From contig NZ_WUFT01000005.1 of NCBI RefSeq assembly GCF_010668805.1, forward strand, positions 62,001-126,000: DNA of 64,000 nucleotides, written 5' to 3'. Position numbers and translations under genes: made by a program. How positions within the stretch are numbered: position 1 is the stretch's first letter; each line of letters opens with the position of its first letter. Below the pieces are notes generated by a model. It saw only the letters and a list, made by a program, of their open reading frames with translations. It did no database searches and was not told the origin of the DNA. Positions 24,683 to 33,206 of this stretch are shown in pieces. The stretch comes from Rhizobium phaseoli. GTDB taxonomy: Bacteria > Pseudomonadota > Alphaproteobacteria > Rhizobiales > Rhizobiaceae.

Positions 24683-26725
24683 TTACCTCATGATAGTCTG
24701 GCGAAGGAAGCTGTAACCCATGGCCGCGCGGGCGGCGCGCTCTTCGGAATTGCCGTCGCCGCCATGCCCGCCTGAGCCGAATTCATGGAAGAACGGCCGG
24801 TGTCCTTCTTCCTCCAGTCGCGCGGCGAAACGGCGCGCATGCGAGGGATGCACCCGGTCGTCATTGGCCGAGCTTTCGATATAGATCGGCGGATAACTGA
24901 TCTCGGTCGCCGGGCTGACATTGTGGAGCGGCGAGTAGCCGAGCATGAAATCCCGATCCGCTGCTATCTCCGGATCGCCGTATTCGTCCATCCAGGCCTG
25001 CCCCGCGCTGAACAGGTGAAAGCGCGTCATGTCGAGCACCGGCACCTGGCACCAGACGGCGCCGAAATCTTGTGGATAGCGCGTCAGCATCACGCCGGTC
25101 AGCAGGCCGCCATTGCTGCCGCCCTGGCAGGCGATCCGCGACTGCACGGTGTAGCCGCGGGCGACGACGTCGCGGGCGATTGCGACGAAATCGGCAAACG
25201 CCCTGTCTCGCCCCTGCCGCTTGGCGCTGCGATACCAGTCAGGCCCGAATTCGCCGCCGCCGCGGATATAGGCCTGCACATAGGCGCCGCCTTGTTCGAG
25301 CCAGCGGCCCGTCACCCCGGAATAGTTCGGCGATAGCGAAACATCGAAGCCGCCATAGCCGTAAAGCAGCACCGGCAGCGCGCCCTTGGTCCACTGCTTC
25401 GGCAGGACCAGCCGGTAGGCAACCTTCGTTCCGTCCTCGGAAACGGCCTCCAACAGTTCGGATGACATACCGGTCGCATCGAAATAGCTGGGCGCCGCGG
25501 CGACGAAAATCGGCTCGGCCTCTTTGCTGCGATCCGACAGTTCGAGGCGGTAACAGGCCGGAGGCTGCAGGAAACCCTGGCCGACGATGCAGAGCGTATC
25601 GTCGCCTAGATGCAGATCCGCATAGAGCGGCCTGAAATGAGCCGTCTGCATGTCGGCCGGCAGGGCGATCTCGCGCTGCTCGGCATCGGGTTTTGTCAGG
25701 TCTAGCACCAGGAGACGCGGACGCAGCCGATCGGAGATGATGAACACGCACCACTCCCGCATCAGCATCATCTGCGCGATCGACTGGCCCTCGCCAGGCT
25801 GAAACAGGATCCGCGCCGGCCCGAGCGGAGCCGTCTGCGAACCGGGATCGAAGCGCTGCAGCACGAGGCTGCCGGTGGGAACGCGCTCATCGGTCTTTGC
25901 TCGCCAGAGGCAATGATCGTGATTGAACTGGAAGTCCGCTTCCTTGGGCAGATCGATGCGCTGCTGCGTGCTGTCTTCGCCGATCAGGAAGGCGCTGGCT
26001 ACGCCGATCTCATGGGCGGCGACGAAAATATCGACCAATCCGGCATTCGCCGAATCGCCTGACAGGGCAGGGTCGATAACGAGATTGAAGCCGTAGACGT
26101 CCTCGTTTGCGGCTTCGAACATGACGGTCGCATCTTCCGGCCGCTGCCCGCGCTTCAATCGCCGCCCGACCCGTGGCCATCCGGAGCGGGTCGCCGAAAA
26201 TCGGTCGATCGAACCGAAATAGCAGATCTCGTCGCGGTTCAGCCAATTGGCGTGCGATCGTGCGGCCGGCGTATCGAAACCGCCCTCGACGACCTGTTTT
26301 TTCTCGGCGTCGAACTCCAGCAGCCGGTTAAGGTCGGAGCCGCCGTCCGAAAGTGTGAGCAGCACCCGCGTCGGCTCCCACGGGCAGGTGACGGCGCCGC
26401 GCCAGCTCCAGCGCTTGCCTTCGCTGGCACAGAATGCATCGAGATCGAATACCGGCTCCCAGCCGGCGTCCGGCAGCGGTTCCTGGTCGGAAGGCAGACG
26501 GAGCCAGACGCCGAGAGGATTGTCCTTGCTCTGCCGGAAATCGAACAGCCACGCGCCGCGGCGCATCGGCACGATCAACCTGTCCTGGCGCTCGATCAAC
26601 GCCTTGATCGCGTCGCGATCCCTCACGAATTCAGGTGTTCTGAGGGCAGCGTCGGACACCCGGTTATGTTCGTCGATGAACTGGCGGGTGCGCGGATCCT
26701 CGTCCGTTTCGAGATGAAGGTTCAT
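24683..26725 (-). CDS. Prolyl oligopeptidase family serine peptidase (S9)
   Basis: S9A-family enzyme of 680 residues with an N-terminal beta-propeller (about 60-390) and a C-terminal alpha/beta-hydrolase domain. The nucleophile is in CQGGSNGGLL, the oxyanion region in LYGYGGFDVS, and the family's ANDDRVHPSHARRFAARL carries the acid and helps place the terminal histidine (GSGGHGG). It cleaves short peptides after proline or related bonds. No signal peptide is visible, so it is probably cytosolic. The start MNLHLETDEDPR at 26725 is preferred to an open upstream extension. Confidence 0.93.
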   Translation of the reverse strand: MNLHLETDEDPRTRQFIDEHNRVSDAALRTPEFVRDRDAIKALIERQDRLIVPMRRGAWLFDFRQSKDNPLGVWLRLPSDQEPLPDAGWEPVFDLDAFCASEGKRWSWRGAVTCPWEPTRVLLTLSDGGSDLNRLLEFDAEKKQVVEGGFDTPAARSHANWLNRDEICYFGSIDRFSATRSGWPRVGRRLKRGQRPEDATVMFEAANEDVYGFNLVIDPALSGDSANAGLVDIFVAAHEIGVASAFLIGEDSTQQRIDLPKEADFQFNHDHCLWRAKTDERVPTGSLVLQRFDPGSQTAPLGPARILFQPGEGQSIAQMMLMREWCVFIISDRLRPRLLVLDLTKPDAEQREIALPADMQTAHFRPLYADLHLGDDTLCIVGQGFLQPPACYRLELSDRSKEAEPIFVAAAPSYFDATGMSSELLEAVSEDGTKVAYRLVLPKQWTKGALPVLLYGYGGFDVSLSPNYSGVTGRWLEQGGAYVQAYIRGGGEFGPDWYRSAKRQGRDRAFADFVAIARDVVARGYTVQSRIACQGGSNGGLLTGVMLTRYPQDFGAVWCQVPVLDMTRFHLFSAGQAWMDEYGDPEIAADRDFMLGYSPLHNVSPATEISYPPIYIESSANDDRVHPSHARRFAARLEEEGHRPFFHEFGSGGHGGDGNSEERAARAAMGYSFLRQTIMR

Positions 26726-26791
26726 AGCTGACCTGCCGGTTCGTTGACGTCGAACAGATCTAGGCAGCGCGTCCGGACTTGGCAACCCGGA

Positions 26792-27634
26792 TTACCGGGT
26801 TGTCACGAAATCGGCCGAGGCAACGAGGTTGTTCGGCGCCTGCCTCTTCTTGAACTTCAGCGTCACCACCTTGTAGCCTTCGGCTTCAAGGTCCGAAAGC
26901 AGGGTCGGCAGCATCGTTGCGGTGCGCTTGTGGATGTCATGCATCAGAATGATGCCGCGGCCGCGCTTGTGCAGCAGGTCCATTGTCCGCTGCGTCACGG
27001 AGGCCGGTGTTGTGGCGAAATAGTCCTTGCTGTCGATATCGACATCCATGACTACCAAATCGCGCGTGGCGATCGCGGCGCGCAGTCTGTGGCTCTCGGA
27101 AAGATAGGGGAAGCGGAAGAAGGAAACGTCGGTTCCCGTTGCCTTGGTCACCGCCAATTCGCCCTTGATCACCTCGGCCATCGCCGCGTCGAAATCAAGC
27201 GCACTCAAATCGGCGTGGTGATAGGTGTGACTGCCGATCGTGTTGCCGTCCTCAGCGACCTTGCGGGCCAGCACCGGATGCAGTTCGGCCATTTCACCGA
27301 CCATCATGAAGGCGCCCTTGACGCCGAACCGGTCGAGGATCGCCAGCACCTTATCGGTCCGGCCCGGGATAGGACCGTCGTCGAAGCTCAGGATCACTTC
27401 CTTGTCCTGCAGCTTGAGATCGGCGAGCGAAGAGACTTCCAGCGTGCGTCCGGCCAGATGGTGCCAGCCGGTCATGCGCGGCGCCGCATCGTCGCCGGCA
27501 AAGGCAAGTTTCCGCTCCTCGGACGCGATCACCGAGGAGGTCTTGATCGAGGTATCCGGGGCCTGTTTGGTGGTGCTGCAGGCAGACAGGGCGGCCGTGA
27601 GGGCCATGCAGGACAGAATGAAAAAACGGTACAT
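26792..27634 (-). CDS. Polysaccharide deacetylase lipoprotein
   Basis: Carbohydrate esterase family 4 protein of 280 residues. The N-terminus is a lipoprotein signal with lipobox LSAC (lipidated Cys at about 19). The NodB-homology domain shows the catalytic VILSFDDGPIPGRT and the metal-binding SHTYHHADLS, with the later HDIHKRTA histidine motif. Such enzymes remove N-acetyl groups from peptidoglycan or another cell-surface glycan. A CtrA-like site lies about 50-70 bases upstream of the start. It is a single-gene unit. Confidence 0.9.
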   Translation of the reverse strand: MYRFFILSCMALTAALSACSTTKQAPDTSIKTSSVIASEERKLAFAGDDAAPRMTGWHHLAGRTLEVSSLADLKLQDKEVILSFDDGPIPGRTDKVLAILDRFGVKGAFMMVGEMAELHPVLARKVAEDGNTIGSHTYHHADLSALDFDAAMAEVIKGELAVTKATGTDVSFFRFPYLSESHRLRAAIATRDLVVMDVDIDSKDYFATTPASVTQRTMDLLHKRGRGIILMHDIHKRTATMLPTLLSDLEAEGYKVVTLKFKKRQAPNNLVASADFVTTR

Positions 27635-27684
27635 CGAAAGGGCTCAACAAATCGGTAACGAATGTTGAGACAACCTTTCGAATT

Positions 27685-27703
27685 ATGGTTAACGATTGGT
27701 TGA
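27685..27703 (-). promoter_or_regulatory. Candidate CtrA-type site
   Basis: The region contains ATGGTTAA (the reverse of TTAACCAT) overlapping a TTAA-n7-TTGA pattern. Both resemble the CtrA half-site and gapped motif known in alphaproteobacteria. It lies 50-70 bases upstream of the polysaccharide deacetylase gene, a plausible cell-cycle-regulated envelope function. One base departs from the full gapped consensus. Confidence 0.35.
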
Positions 27704-27762
27704 TAGTGGCTCGAATTGTGCTGATCCGCGGCACTTCGCCACGCTTTCTATAAAGCCTGTGG

Positions 27763-29646
27763 CTATCCCGCCATTGCTTCTTCGTATTCGGCCGAAAGCA
27801 TCAACCAGTCTTCCTCGGCGGCAGCCAGTTTTGCCGCAGCCTCGCCGCGCTGCTTTACCTTTTCGGCGGCCTTGGCCGGCGTCTTTTCGTAAAGGGCCGG
27901 ATTTGCAAGTTCTGCGTCAAACGCCTGAATCTGTTTCTCCAGCTTCGCCGTCAAGGATTCGATTTCGTTGATCTTTTTCTTGAGCGGCGTCAGCGAGGCG
28001 CGACGTTCGGCATTGAGCTTGCGCTGGTCGGCCTTCGATGTCGCGTCTTCAGCTAGCTGCGGCTTTTCTTCTTTTTTTTTACCTGAACTGACGATGAGGT
28101 CGCGATATTCGTCCATATCGCCTTCGAAGGTCGTCACCGTGCCGCCATTGACCAGCCACAGCCGATCGACCGTCGCCTCGATCAGATGGCGATCATGCGA
28201 GATCAGGATGACGGCACCTTCGTAATCGTTCAGCGCCTCGATCAGTGCCCGGCGGCTGTCGATGTCGAGGTGGTTTGTGGGTTCATCGAGGATCAGCAGA
28301 TTGGGCGCATTGAAGGCGGCAAGCCCCATCAGCAGGCGGGCTTTCTCGCCGCCGGAAAGATCCTTGGCGGCGGTCGCCATCTTTTCGGTCGCAAGCCCCA
28401 TCTGGGCGACGCGGGCGCGCACCTTGGGCTCCGGTGCGCCGGGCATCAGCCGGCGCACATGCTCCACCGGCGATTGCTCAGGGATGAGGTCGTCGAGCTG
28501 ATGCTGCGCGAAGAAACCGATTTTCAGGCTCGGCGCCAGCTTCACTTCGCCGCTTTCCGGCGCCAGCCGGCCGGAGATGAATTTGGCGAAGGTCGATTTG
28601 CCGTTGCCGTTCGAGCCGAGCAGGGCGATGCGGTCGTCATTGTCGATGCGCAGGTTGAGGTTCTTCAGGATCGGATTGCCGGGCTCGTAGCCGACGGCGC
28701 CGCTCTGGATCGCGACGATCGGCGAGGCCGGCTGCTTTTCCGGCTCGGGAAAAGTGATCGGCTGTACGTGATCCTCGATAACCGCGGCGACCGTACCCAT
28801 GCGCTCGAGCGCCTTGACGCGCGATTGCGCCTGCCGGGCCTTGGAAGCCTTGGCTTTGAAGCGATCGATAAAACCCTGCAGATGTTTGCGGGCCGCGTCG
28901 TTCTTGGCCTTGGCCTTGGTCTGCAGCTCGTCGGCTTCTGCTTTCTGCCGCTCGAACTGGTCGTAACCACCGCGATAGAAGGTCAGCTTCTTCTGGTCGA
29001 GATGGACGATCGCATTGACGGCATTGTTCAAGAGGTCGCGGTCATGGCTGATGATGATGACGGTGTGCGGATAGCGCCGGACATAGTCTTCCAGCCATAG
29101 CGTGCCTTCGAGGTCGAGATAGTTGGTCGGCTCGTCGAGCAGCAGCAGATCCGGCTCGGAAAACAGCACGGCGGCAAGGGCGACGCGCATGCGCCAGCCG
29201 CCTGAGAAGGAGGAGGCCGGGCGGGCTTGCGCCTCTTGGTCGAAGCCGAGGCCGGCAAGAATGCTCGCCGCGCGCGCTTCGGCCGAATGCGCGTCGATAT
29301 CGACGAGGCGCATCTGGATTTCGGCGATGCGGTGCGGATCGGTCGCCGTCTCCGCCTCGGCAACGAGGGCCGCGCGTTCCTTGTCGGCTGAAAGCACGAT
29401 CTCGATCAGGGCGTCTTCGGTCGCGGGTGCTTCCTGCGCCACCTGGCCGATGCGTGCGGCCTTCGGCATCGACACCGACCCGGTCTCCGAGCCGAGATCG
29501 CCGGTGATGACGCGAAACAGCGTCGACTTGCCGGCGCCGTTGCGCCCGACGAGCCCCGCCTTCGTGCCTGAAGGCAGCGAAATGCTGGCATTGTCGAGAA
29601 GCAGGCGCCCTGCGATGCGGGCGGAGATATCGGTGAGCGTGATCAT
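27763..29646 (-). CDS. ABC-F family ATPase
   Basis: Soluble ATPase of 627 residues with two fused ABC domains and no membrane segments. The first has Walker A GLVGRNGAGKST and FSGGWRMRV with LLLLDEPTNYLD; the second has LLGSNGNGKST, LSGGEKARLL and LLILDEPTNHLD. Between them is the charged linker typical of ABC-F proteins, and the C-terminal coiled coil is rich in Lys and Glu. ABC-F factors act on ribosomes; this architecture fits the Uup/YheS group. The start MITLTDISARIAG at 29646 is chosen over an open upstream extension. Confidence 0.92.
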   Translation of the reverse strand: MITLTDISARIAGRLLLDNASISLPSGTKAGLVGRNGAGKSTLFRVITGDLGSETGSVSMPKAARIGQVAQEAPATEDALIEIVLSADKERAALVAEAETATDPHRIAEIQMRLVDIDAHSAEARAASILAGLGFDQEAQARPASSFSGGWRMRVALAAVLFSEPDLLLLDEPTNYLDLEGTLWLEDYVRRYPHTVIIISHDRDLLNNAVNAIVHLDQKKLTFYRGGYDQFERQKAEADELQTKAKAKNDAARKHLQGFIDRFKAKASKARQAQSRVKALERMGTVAAVIEDHVQPITFPEPEKQPASPIVAIQSGAVGYEPGNPILKNLNLRIDNDDRIALLGSNGNGKSTFAKFISGRLAPESGEVKLAPSLKIGFFAQHQLDDLIPEQSPVEHVRRLMPGAPEPKVRARVAQMGLATEKMATAAKDLSGGEKARLLMGLAAFNAPNLLILDEPTNHLDIDSRRALIEALNDYEGAVILISHDRHLIEATVDRLWLVNGGTVTTFEGDMDEYRDLIVSSGKKKEEKPQLAEDATSKADQRKLNAERRASLTPLKKKINEIESLTAKLEKQIQAFDAELANPALYEKTPAKAAEKVKQRGEAAAKLAAAEEDWLMLSAEYEEAMAG

Positions 29647-29754
29647 GGCCGGCGTTTTGGCCGAAAGCGCCCGCCAAGGCAAGAGCGCTTGTTCCGCGGT
29701 AGCCCTATCTGGCAGCAAGAATGCGTGTCCCGCGGGAGCGTGTCGTCCACGACG

Positions 29755-30804
29755 TTAGTGTCCGAAAGCTTGCACCGGCCGTCGTGGATTGGACTGGGCG
29801 GCGAGAAGCGCCACCCGGGCATTGGCCTGCAACTGGCCGGGCGTTGCCGCATCGGTGCTGAGCGCCACGCCGATCGAGATGGTCAGCCTGCCGCGATCGG
29901 CGTTATCCGAGGTTGCGAAGACGAGATTGTCCTCGACCGAGGCGCGCAGGCGCTCGGCGATCGTCAAGGCATCGTGCATGCCGACATTGGCAAACAGCAG
30001 CGCGAATTCGTCAGCCTCGGTGCGGGCGACAAAGTCGTTCTTCTTGACCGACTTGCGGAAAAGCCCGGCGAGCTTCTTCAGCAGCTTGTTGCCTGCCTGG
30101 GCGCCGTATCTTTCATTAAGATCGGAAAAATTGTCGATATCGACCATAACAAGCGCGCTGCCGGCAAACCCCTCTTCGCGCTCATAGAGATCGGCTATCT
30201 CCCGGTTCAGCGCGATGCGGTTCGGAAGCCCGGTGATCCTGTCGGCGACGGCGGCCGATTGCATCGCCGAAATGCCGCGTTCCAGCATTTCCAGCCTCTT
30301 GATGTCATCCTGCAGCTTAGCCGCGATCTCCGTCTCCGCCGACAGCGCCGTCGCAAGTGAGGCGGAGAGGTAGTCGACCTCGCCGATGAAGGCGGCGAGG
30401 CTCTGGTCGTCATAATTGGAAACCGATTTCAGGATCGTGCCGCAGGCGCGTGCAAACACGTCCTTGTGCCTCAGCCCTTCGGCAAGCTTGTCCGCTACCT
30501 CACGCAGCATCCGGCTCGCCTCGTTCCGCGACGTCTCGCCCGCCAGCCCGCAATGGCCGACGAGGCGGTATTTCAGCCCGAGTTCGTCGAGCATCGCCTG
30601 TTGCGGCTGCGGCCCGAGTGCGGCGATATCCTGCGCAAGACCGGCATTCAGCCCGATAATCGCCTCGTGGAAGATTTCGTAGTTGCGCGGCAAGGCGACG
30701 ACGTTCAGGCGCGCCAGGTGCTGGGCGATCTTCTGAATGTCGGCCATAGGCCCTGGGCGCGCCGTCTCGCGCGGCACCAATGCGTTTGCGCTTGCATTCT
30801 GCAT
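29755..30804 (-). CDS. GGDEF-domain protein with degenerate active site
   Basis: A 349-residue cytoplasmic protein with a helical N-terminal region (about 20-170) and a GGDEF domain (about 190-345). The fold is clear from DRITGLPNRIALNREIADLY and VMVDIDNFSDLNERYG. The signature, however, reads EADEF (263-267) instead of GGDEF, so cyclic-di-GMP synthesis is doubtful and a binding or regulatory role is more likely. The start MQNASANALV at 30804 is preceded by GAGGGA; an open upstream extension is rejected. It stands downstream of no obvious partner. Confidence 0.88.
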   Translation of the reverse strand: MQNASANALVPRETARPGPMADIQKIAQHLARLNVVALPRNYEIFHEAIIGLNAGLAQDIAALGPQPQQAMLDELGLKYRLVGHCGLAGETSRNEASRMLREVADKLAEGLRHKDVFARACGTILKSVSNYDDQSLAAFIGEVDYLSASLATALSAETEIAAKLQDDIKRLEMLERGISAMQSAAVADRITGLPNRIALNREIADLYEREEGFAGSALVMVDIDNFSDLNERYGAQAGNKLLKKLAGLFRKSVKKNDFVARTEADEFALLFANVGMHDALTIAERLRASVEDNLVFATSDNADRGRLTISIGVALSTDAATPGQLQANARVALLAAQSNPRRPVQAFGH

Positions 30805-31172
30805 GACGATCCCTCGCAGCCCGGCTTTTCCGTTCATTCCGCTATGCCTGCAAGGCTTTAAGAGAGGTTGAATTTTGGGGCGGAAGCCCTGAATTCGAGG
30901 CGAAACCCGCAAAGGCGGTTAATGCCGTGTTGATCGCAAACTGTTTCCCGCAAGATCACAGTCGATAACCGGGAGGATCTGGGAATTGCCGGGAAATGAC
31001 GATGAAGGCCTTTGACCGGAGGGCTTCTGGTAGGCTTCGCGGCGAGGGATGTGACAACAGCGGCGCAAGATCAAATGGCACCTCTGCTGTGGACAGAAGT
31101 CCTCGGCGCCCCTTTTTTCGCTCTTGGCGACATTTTATTATCCAGTCGGATGGGGCAACTCGTACCCTTAGG
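30805..31172. other. Intergenic region without a recognisable gene
   Basis: This 368-base stretch lies upstream of the GGDEF gene and beyond the 3' end of the small lipoprotein gene. Only a weak TTAA-n7-TTGA pattern at 30919-30933 was noticed; otherwise I see nothing assignable. Confidence 0.4.
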
Positions 31173-31385
31173 TCAATGAAATTTCGGAACGCATTCGATT
31201 TCATCAGGCTGATCAAGGCGACCACCGACCACCAGCTTCATCTCCATGGGTGGGCAGGAGCCGTCTGTGACAATGACCTGTTGCCCTGGCCTGAGCGCTC
31301 CCTTTTCTGGTACCCTATCCACGGTAGGAAACCCGCAACTGACAAGCGTAAACAAAGACAATATGAGCACACCAATACGCGTCAT
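31173..31385 (-). CDS. Small putative lipoprotein, unknown function
   Basis: A 70-residue reading frame with a short hydrophobic signal and lipobox-like LVSC (Cys at about 17), followed by a polar domain with two further cysteines and a GGR-containing turn. The signal and composition support a real exported protein; no function can be assigned. The SD is weak (GAGAG about 9 bases upstream). It lies in a loose region between the GGDEF and DinB genes. Confidence 0.55.
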   Translation of the reverse strand: MTRIGVLILSLFTLVSCGFPTVDRVPEKGALRPGQQVIVTDGSCPPMEMKLVVGGRLDQPDEIECVPKFH

Positions 31386-31476
31386 TTTAGTTTTCTCTCA
31401 CTTTGACCGCACCGTTGTCATCTAATCTTGCCGGAAGTGCCATTTATTTTTGCGCGCTACACTGATCGCAGAGACC

Positions 31477-31968
31477 TCACATCCACTCGCGGCCCTCGCT
31501 CCGCAGGAAGTAGATGAGATCGAGACTGAGGCTCGGTTTGCCGAGCGCCGTCAGCGTCATGTGGCACTGGCCGCGATGATGGCTCTGGTGGTTGAAGAGG
31601 TGCGCGAGCGCTGGCGACAATGGCTGGGTGATCTCGATCGGCTGCGTCACCGGCACGTAGGTGAAGTCGGCGGCAAGGGCTTTCTCATCCAGCATGCCGG
31701 TCCAGGCAATGATACGCTCGTCCTCAGCCTTGCGTGCGGTTGCAAGCGCATCGAATTCCTCGAAGAGCACGGCATCAAGTGTCGCTGGCGCGTCGCCGGT
31801 GCCGGTGAAACGCTTCATCCATATCCGGTCGGCGACGAGCAGATGATTGAGCGTGCGGTGCAGCGACCCAAAGAAGGCGCCGCGGTCGCTGCGGAATTCC
31901 GCGTCGCTGAGTTCAGCCGCCGCCGCATAGACTTGGGCGTTGGCCCAGCGGTTATAGGCAGCAAACAT
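31477..31968 (-). CDS. DinB family protein, N-terminus possibly frameshifted
   Basis: DinB/YfiT-like four-helix protein of 163 residues as read. These are metal-binding cytoplasmic proteins, several of which are thiol-dependent transferases. The opening MFAAYNRWANAQVY, the His of RTLNHLLVADRIWMKRF and the metal-site HHRGQCHMTLTALG are all typical. A strong GGGGAGG and an ATG (31985) upstream read MLRHYR in another frame. Family members usually run MLRHYR directly into MFAAYNRWAN, so one base seems missing near 31968-31971. As it stands, translation would need the SD-less ATG at 31968, or the gene is damaged. Confidence 0.78.
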   Translation of the reverse strand: MFAAYNRWANAQVYAAAAELSDAEFRSDRGAFFGSLHRTLNHLLVADRIWMKRFTGTGDAPATLDAVLFEEFDALATARKAEDERIIAWTGMLDEKALAADFTYVPVTQPIEITQPLSPALAHLFNHQSHHRGQCHMTLTALGKPSLSLDLIYFLRSEGREWM

Positions 31969-32123
31969 CTGTAATGTCGGAGCATTCGGTCCTCCCCGTG
32001 TCTTGTCGCCAATTTAGCCCGTTTCCCCAGAAATCGCAGTGATGGCGCCATGAAATTTCCTGATTTGATCGCCGGTGTTTTCTGTCGTGGAATGGTCAGA
32101 GCTGTGACCTCGAAAGGACCGTT

Positions 32124-32813
32124 ATGACCCGAGCCCTGTATTCCCTCTGCGGCGCCGACGAACGACGCTTCTTCTCGCCCCATTGCTGGAAGGCGGTGAT
32201 GGCGCTGGCGCATAAGGGGCTGGATTTCGAGGAGATCCCGACGACCTATGCCCGCATCCGCGCAATCGGCGGCGGCGTCTCGCAGACCGTGCCTGTCCTC
32301 GACGATAACGGCCGGCTGATCTCCGACAGTTTCGACATCGCCCTCTATCTGGAGGAGGCCTATCCCGAGCGGCCCTCGCTCTTTGGCGGTGAGGGCGGCA
32401 AAGCGCTGTCGCGGATGGTGGAAGGCTATTCGCAGATGATCATCCATCCGGCGATCATGCGGATCGCCCTTCTGGACATTCATGCGAACCTCGACGACGG
32501 AGACAAGGCCTATTTCCGCGAGAGCCGTGAGGTCAGGCTCGGCAAGCCGCTGGAGGTCATCGCCGCCGACAGCGAAGCAGAGAAAGCCGCCTTCGGCGCC
32601 AAGCTGGAGCCGCTCCGGCACATGTTGAAGTTCCAGCCCTTCATCGGCGGGCAGACCCCGCTCTTTGCCGACTACATCGTCTTCGGCGCGCTGCAATGGC
32701 TGCGCGTCTCCGCCGGCCTCGCCATGCTGGCCGCCGACGATCCTGTCATGACCTGGTTCGAACGCTGCCTCGATCTCCATGAAAGCCGCGGCAGGACTGT
32801 GGCAGCGGCGTGA
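32124..32813 (+). CDS. Glutathione S-transferase family protein
   Basis: A 229-residue GST-fold protein with an N-terminal thioredoxin-like domain (about 1-80; CWKAVMALAHKGLDFEEI, then the cis-Pro/glutathione-binding TVPVLDDNGRLISDSFDIA) and a helical C-terminal domain. The N-terminal active-site region has the FSPHCWKA arrangement of beta-etherase-like or omega-like GSTs, with Cys near residue 19. AAAGGA precedes the ATG. Substrate unknown. It stands alone; a degenerate copy of its last 50-odd bases may lie at 33725. Confidence 0.87.
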   Translation: MTRALYSLCGADERRFFSPHCWKAVMALAHKGLDFEEIPTTYARIRAIGGGVSQTVPVLDDNGRLISDSFDIALYLEEAYPERPSLFGGEGGKALSRMVEGYSQMIIHPAIMRIALLDIHANLDDGDKAYFRESREVRLGKPLEVIAADSEAEKAAFGAKLEPLRHMLKFQPFIGGQTPLFADYIVFGALQWLRVSAGLAMLAADDPVMTWFERCLDLHESRGRTVAAA

Positions 32814-32906
32814 GATTGCCCCGGTGGCGGGCATCAAATGATGCGACGGCTAAAGCTTCATTGGCGTTCAGGCTGGCGCCACATCATCAACGCGGATCTG
32901 GGGGCG

Positions 32907-33206
32907 TTAGCGCAGCGGGCTAGGCCTTCCGAAGGCACGGCCTACCATCGATACGATCGCGTTTGCTGCCGAAGCGACAATAGAAGGCTTTCGAACGATG
33001 GGGGGCAGCCTCATTTCCAAGCGCTGCTGAGCCGTAAGCGATACGGTATCGACGAGGGTCCACGCATCGCCGATGGCAACATCTATCAATCCGAGATCTG
33101 CTGCCGCTTTGACGACGTCATCATCCGCAAGGCCGACACCAGTAACGCGGCCTCCTTCTGCAGCAATAGTGGTCAAAAGCTTATCGATTTCCTGCGAATA
33201 TGACAC
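32907..33206 (-). CDS. Hypothetical 99-residue protein
   Basis: I do not recognise this protein. The 99-residue frame starts with GTG at 33206 after a G-rich segment that could act as SD. It is mostly soluble, with acidic helical N-terminal half (SQEIDKLLTTIAAEGG) and an alanine/valine-rich C-terminal helix. Codon usage looks native, supporting a real gene, but it has no partner: the GST gene is convergent and the next gene, ndk, is divergent. Confidence 0.5.
   Translation of the reverse strand: MSYSQEIDKLLTTIAAEGGRVTGVGLADDDVVKAAADLGLIDVAIGDAWTLVDTVSLTAQQRLEMRLPPIVRKPSIVASAANAIVSMVGRAFGRPSPLR

Noticed and set aside
30919..30933. TTAA-n7-TTGA pattern upstream of the GGDEF gene as a CtrA site
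   Set aside because: Lacks the TTAACCAT half seen upstream of the deacetylase gene and departs from consensus in one position; a chance match is likely.
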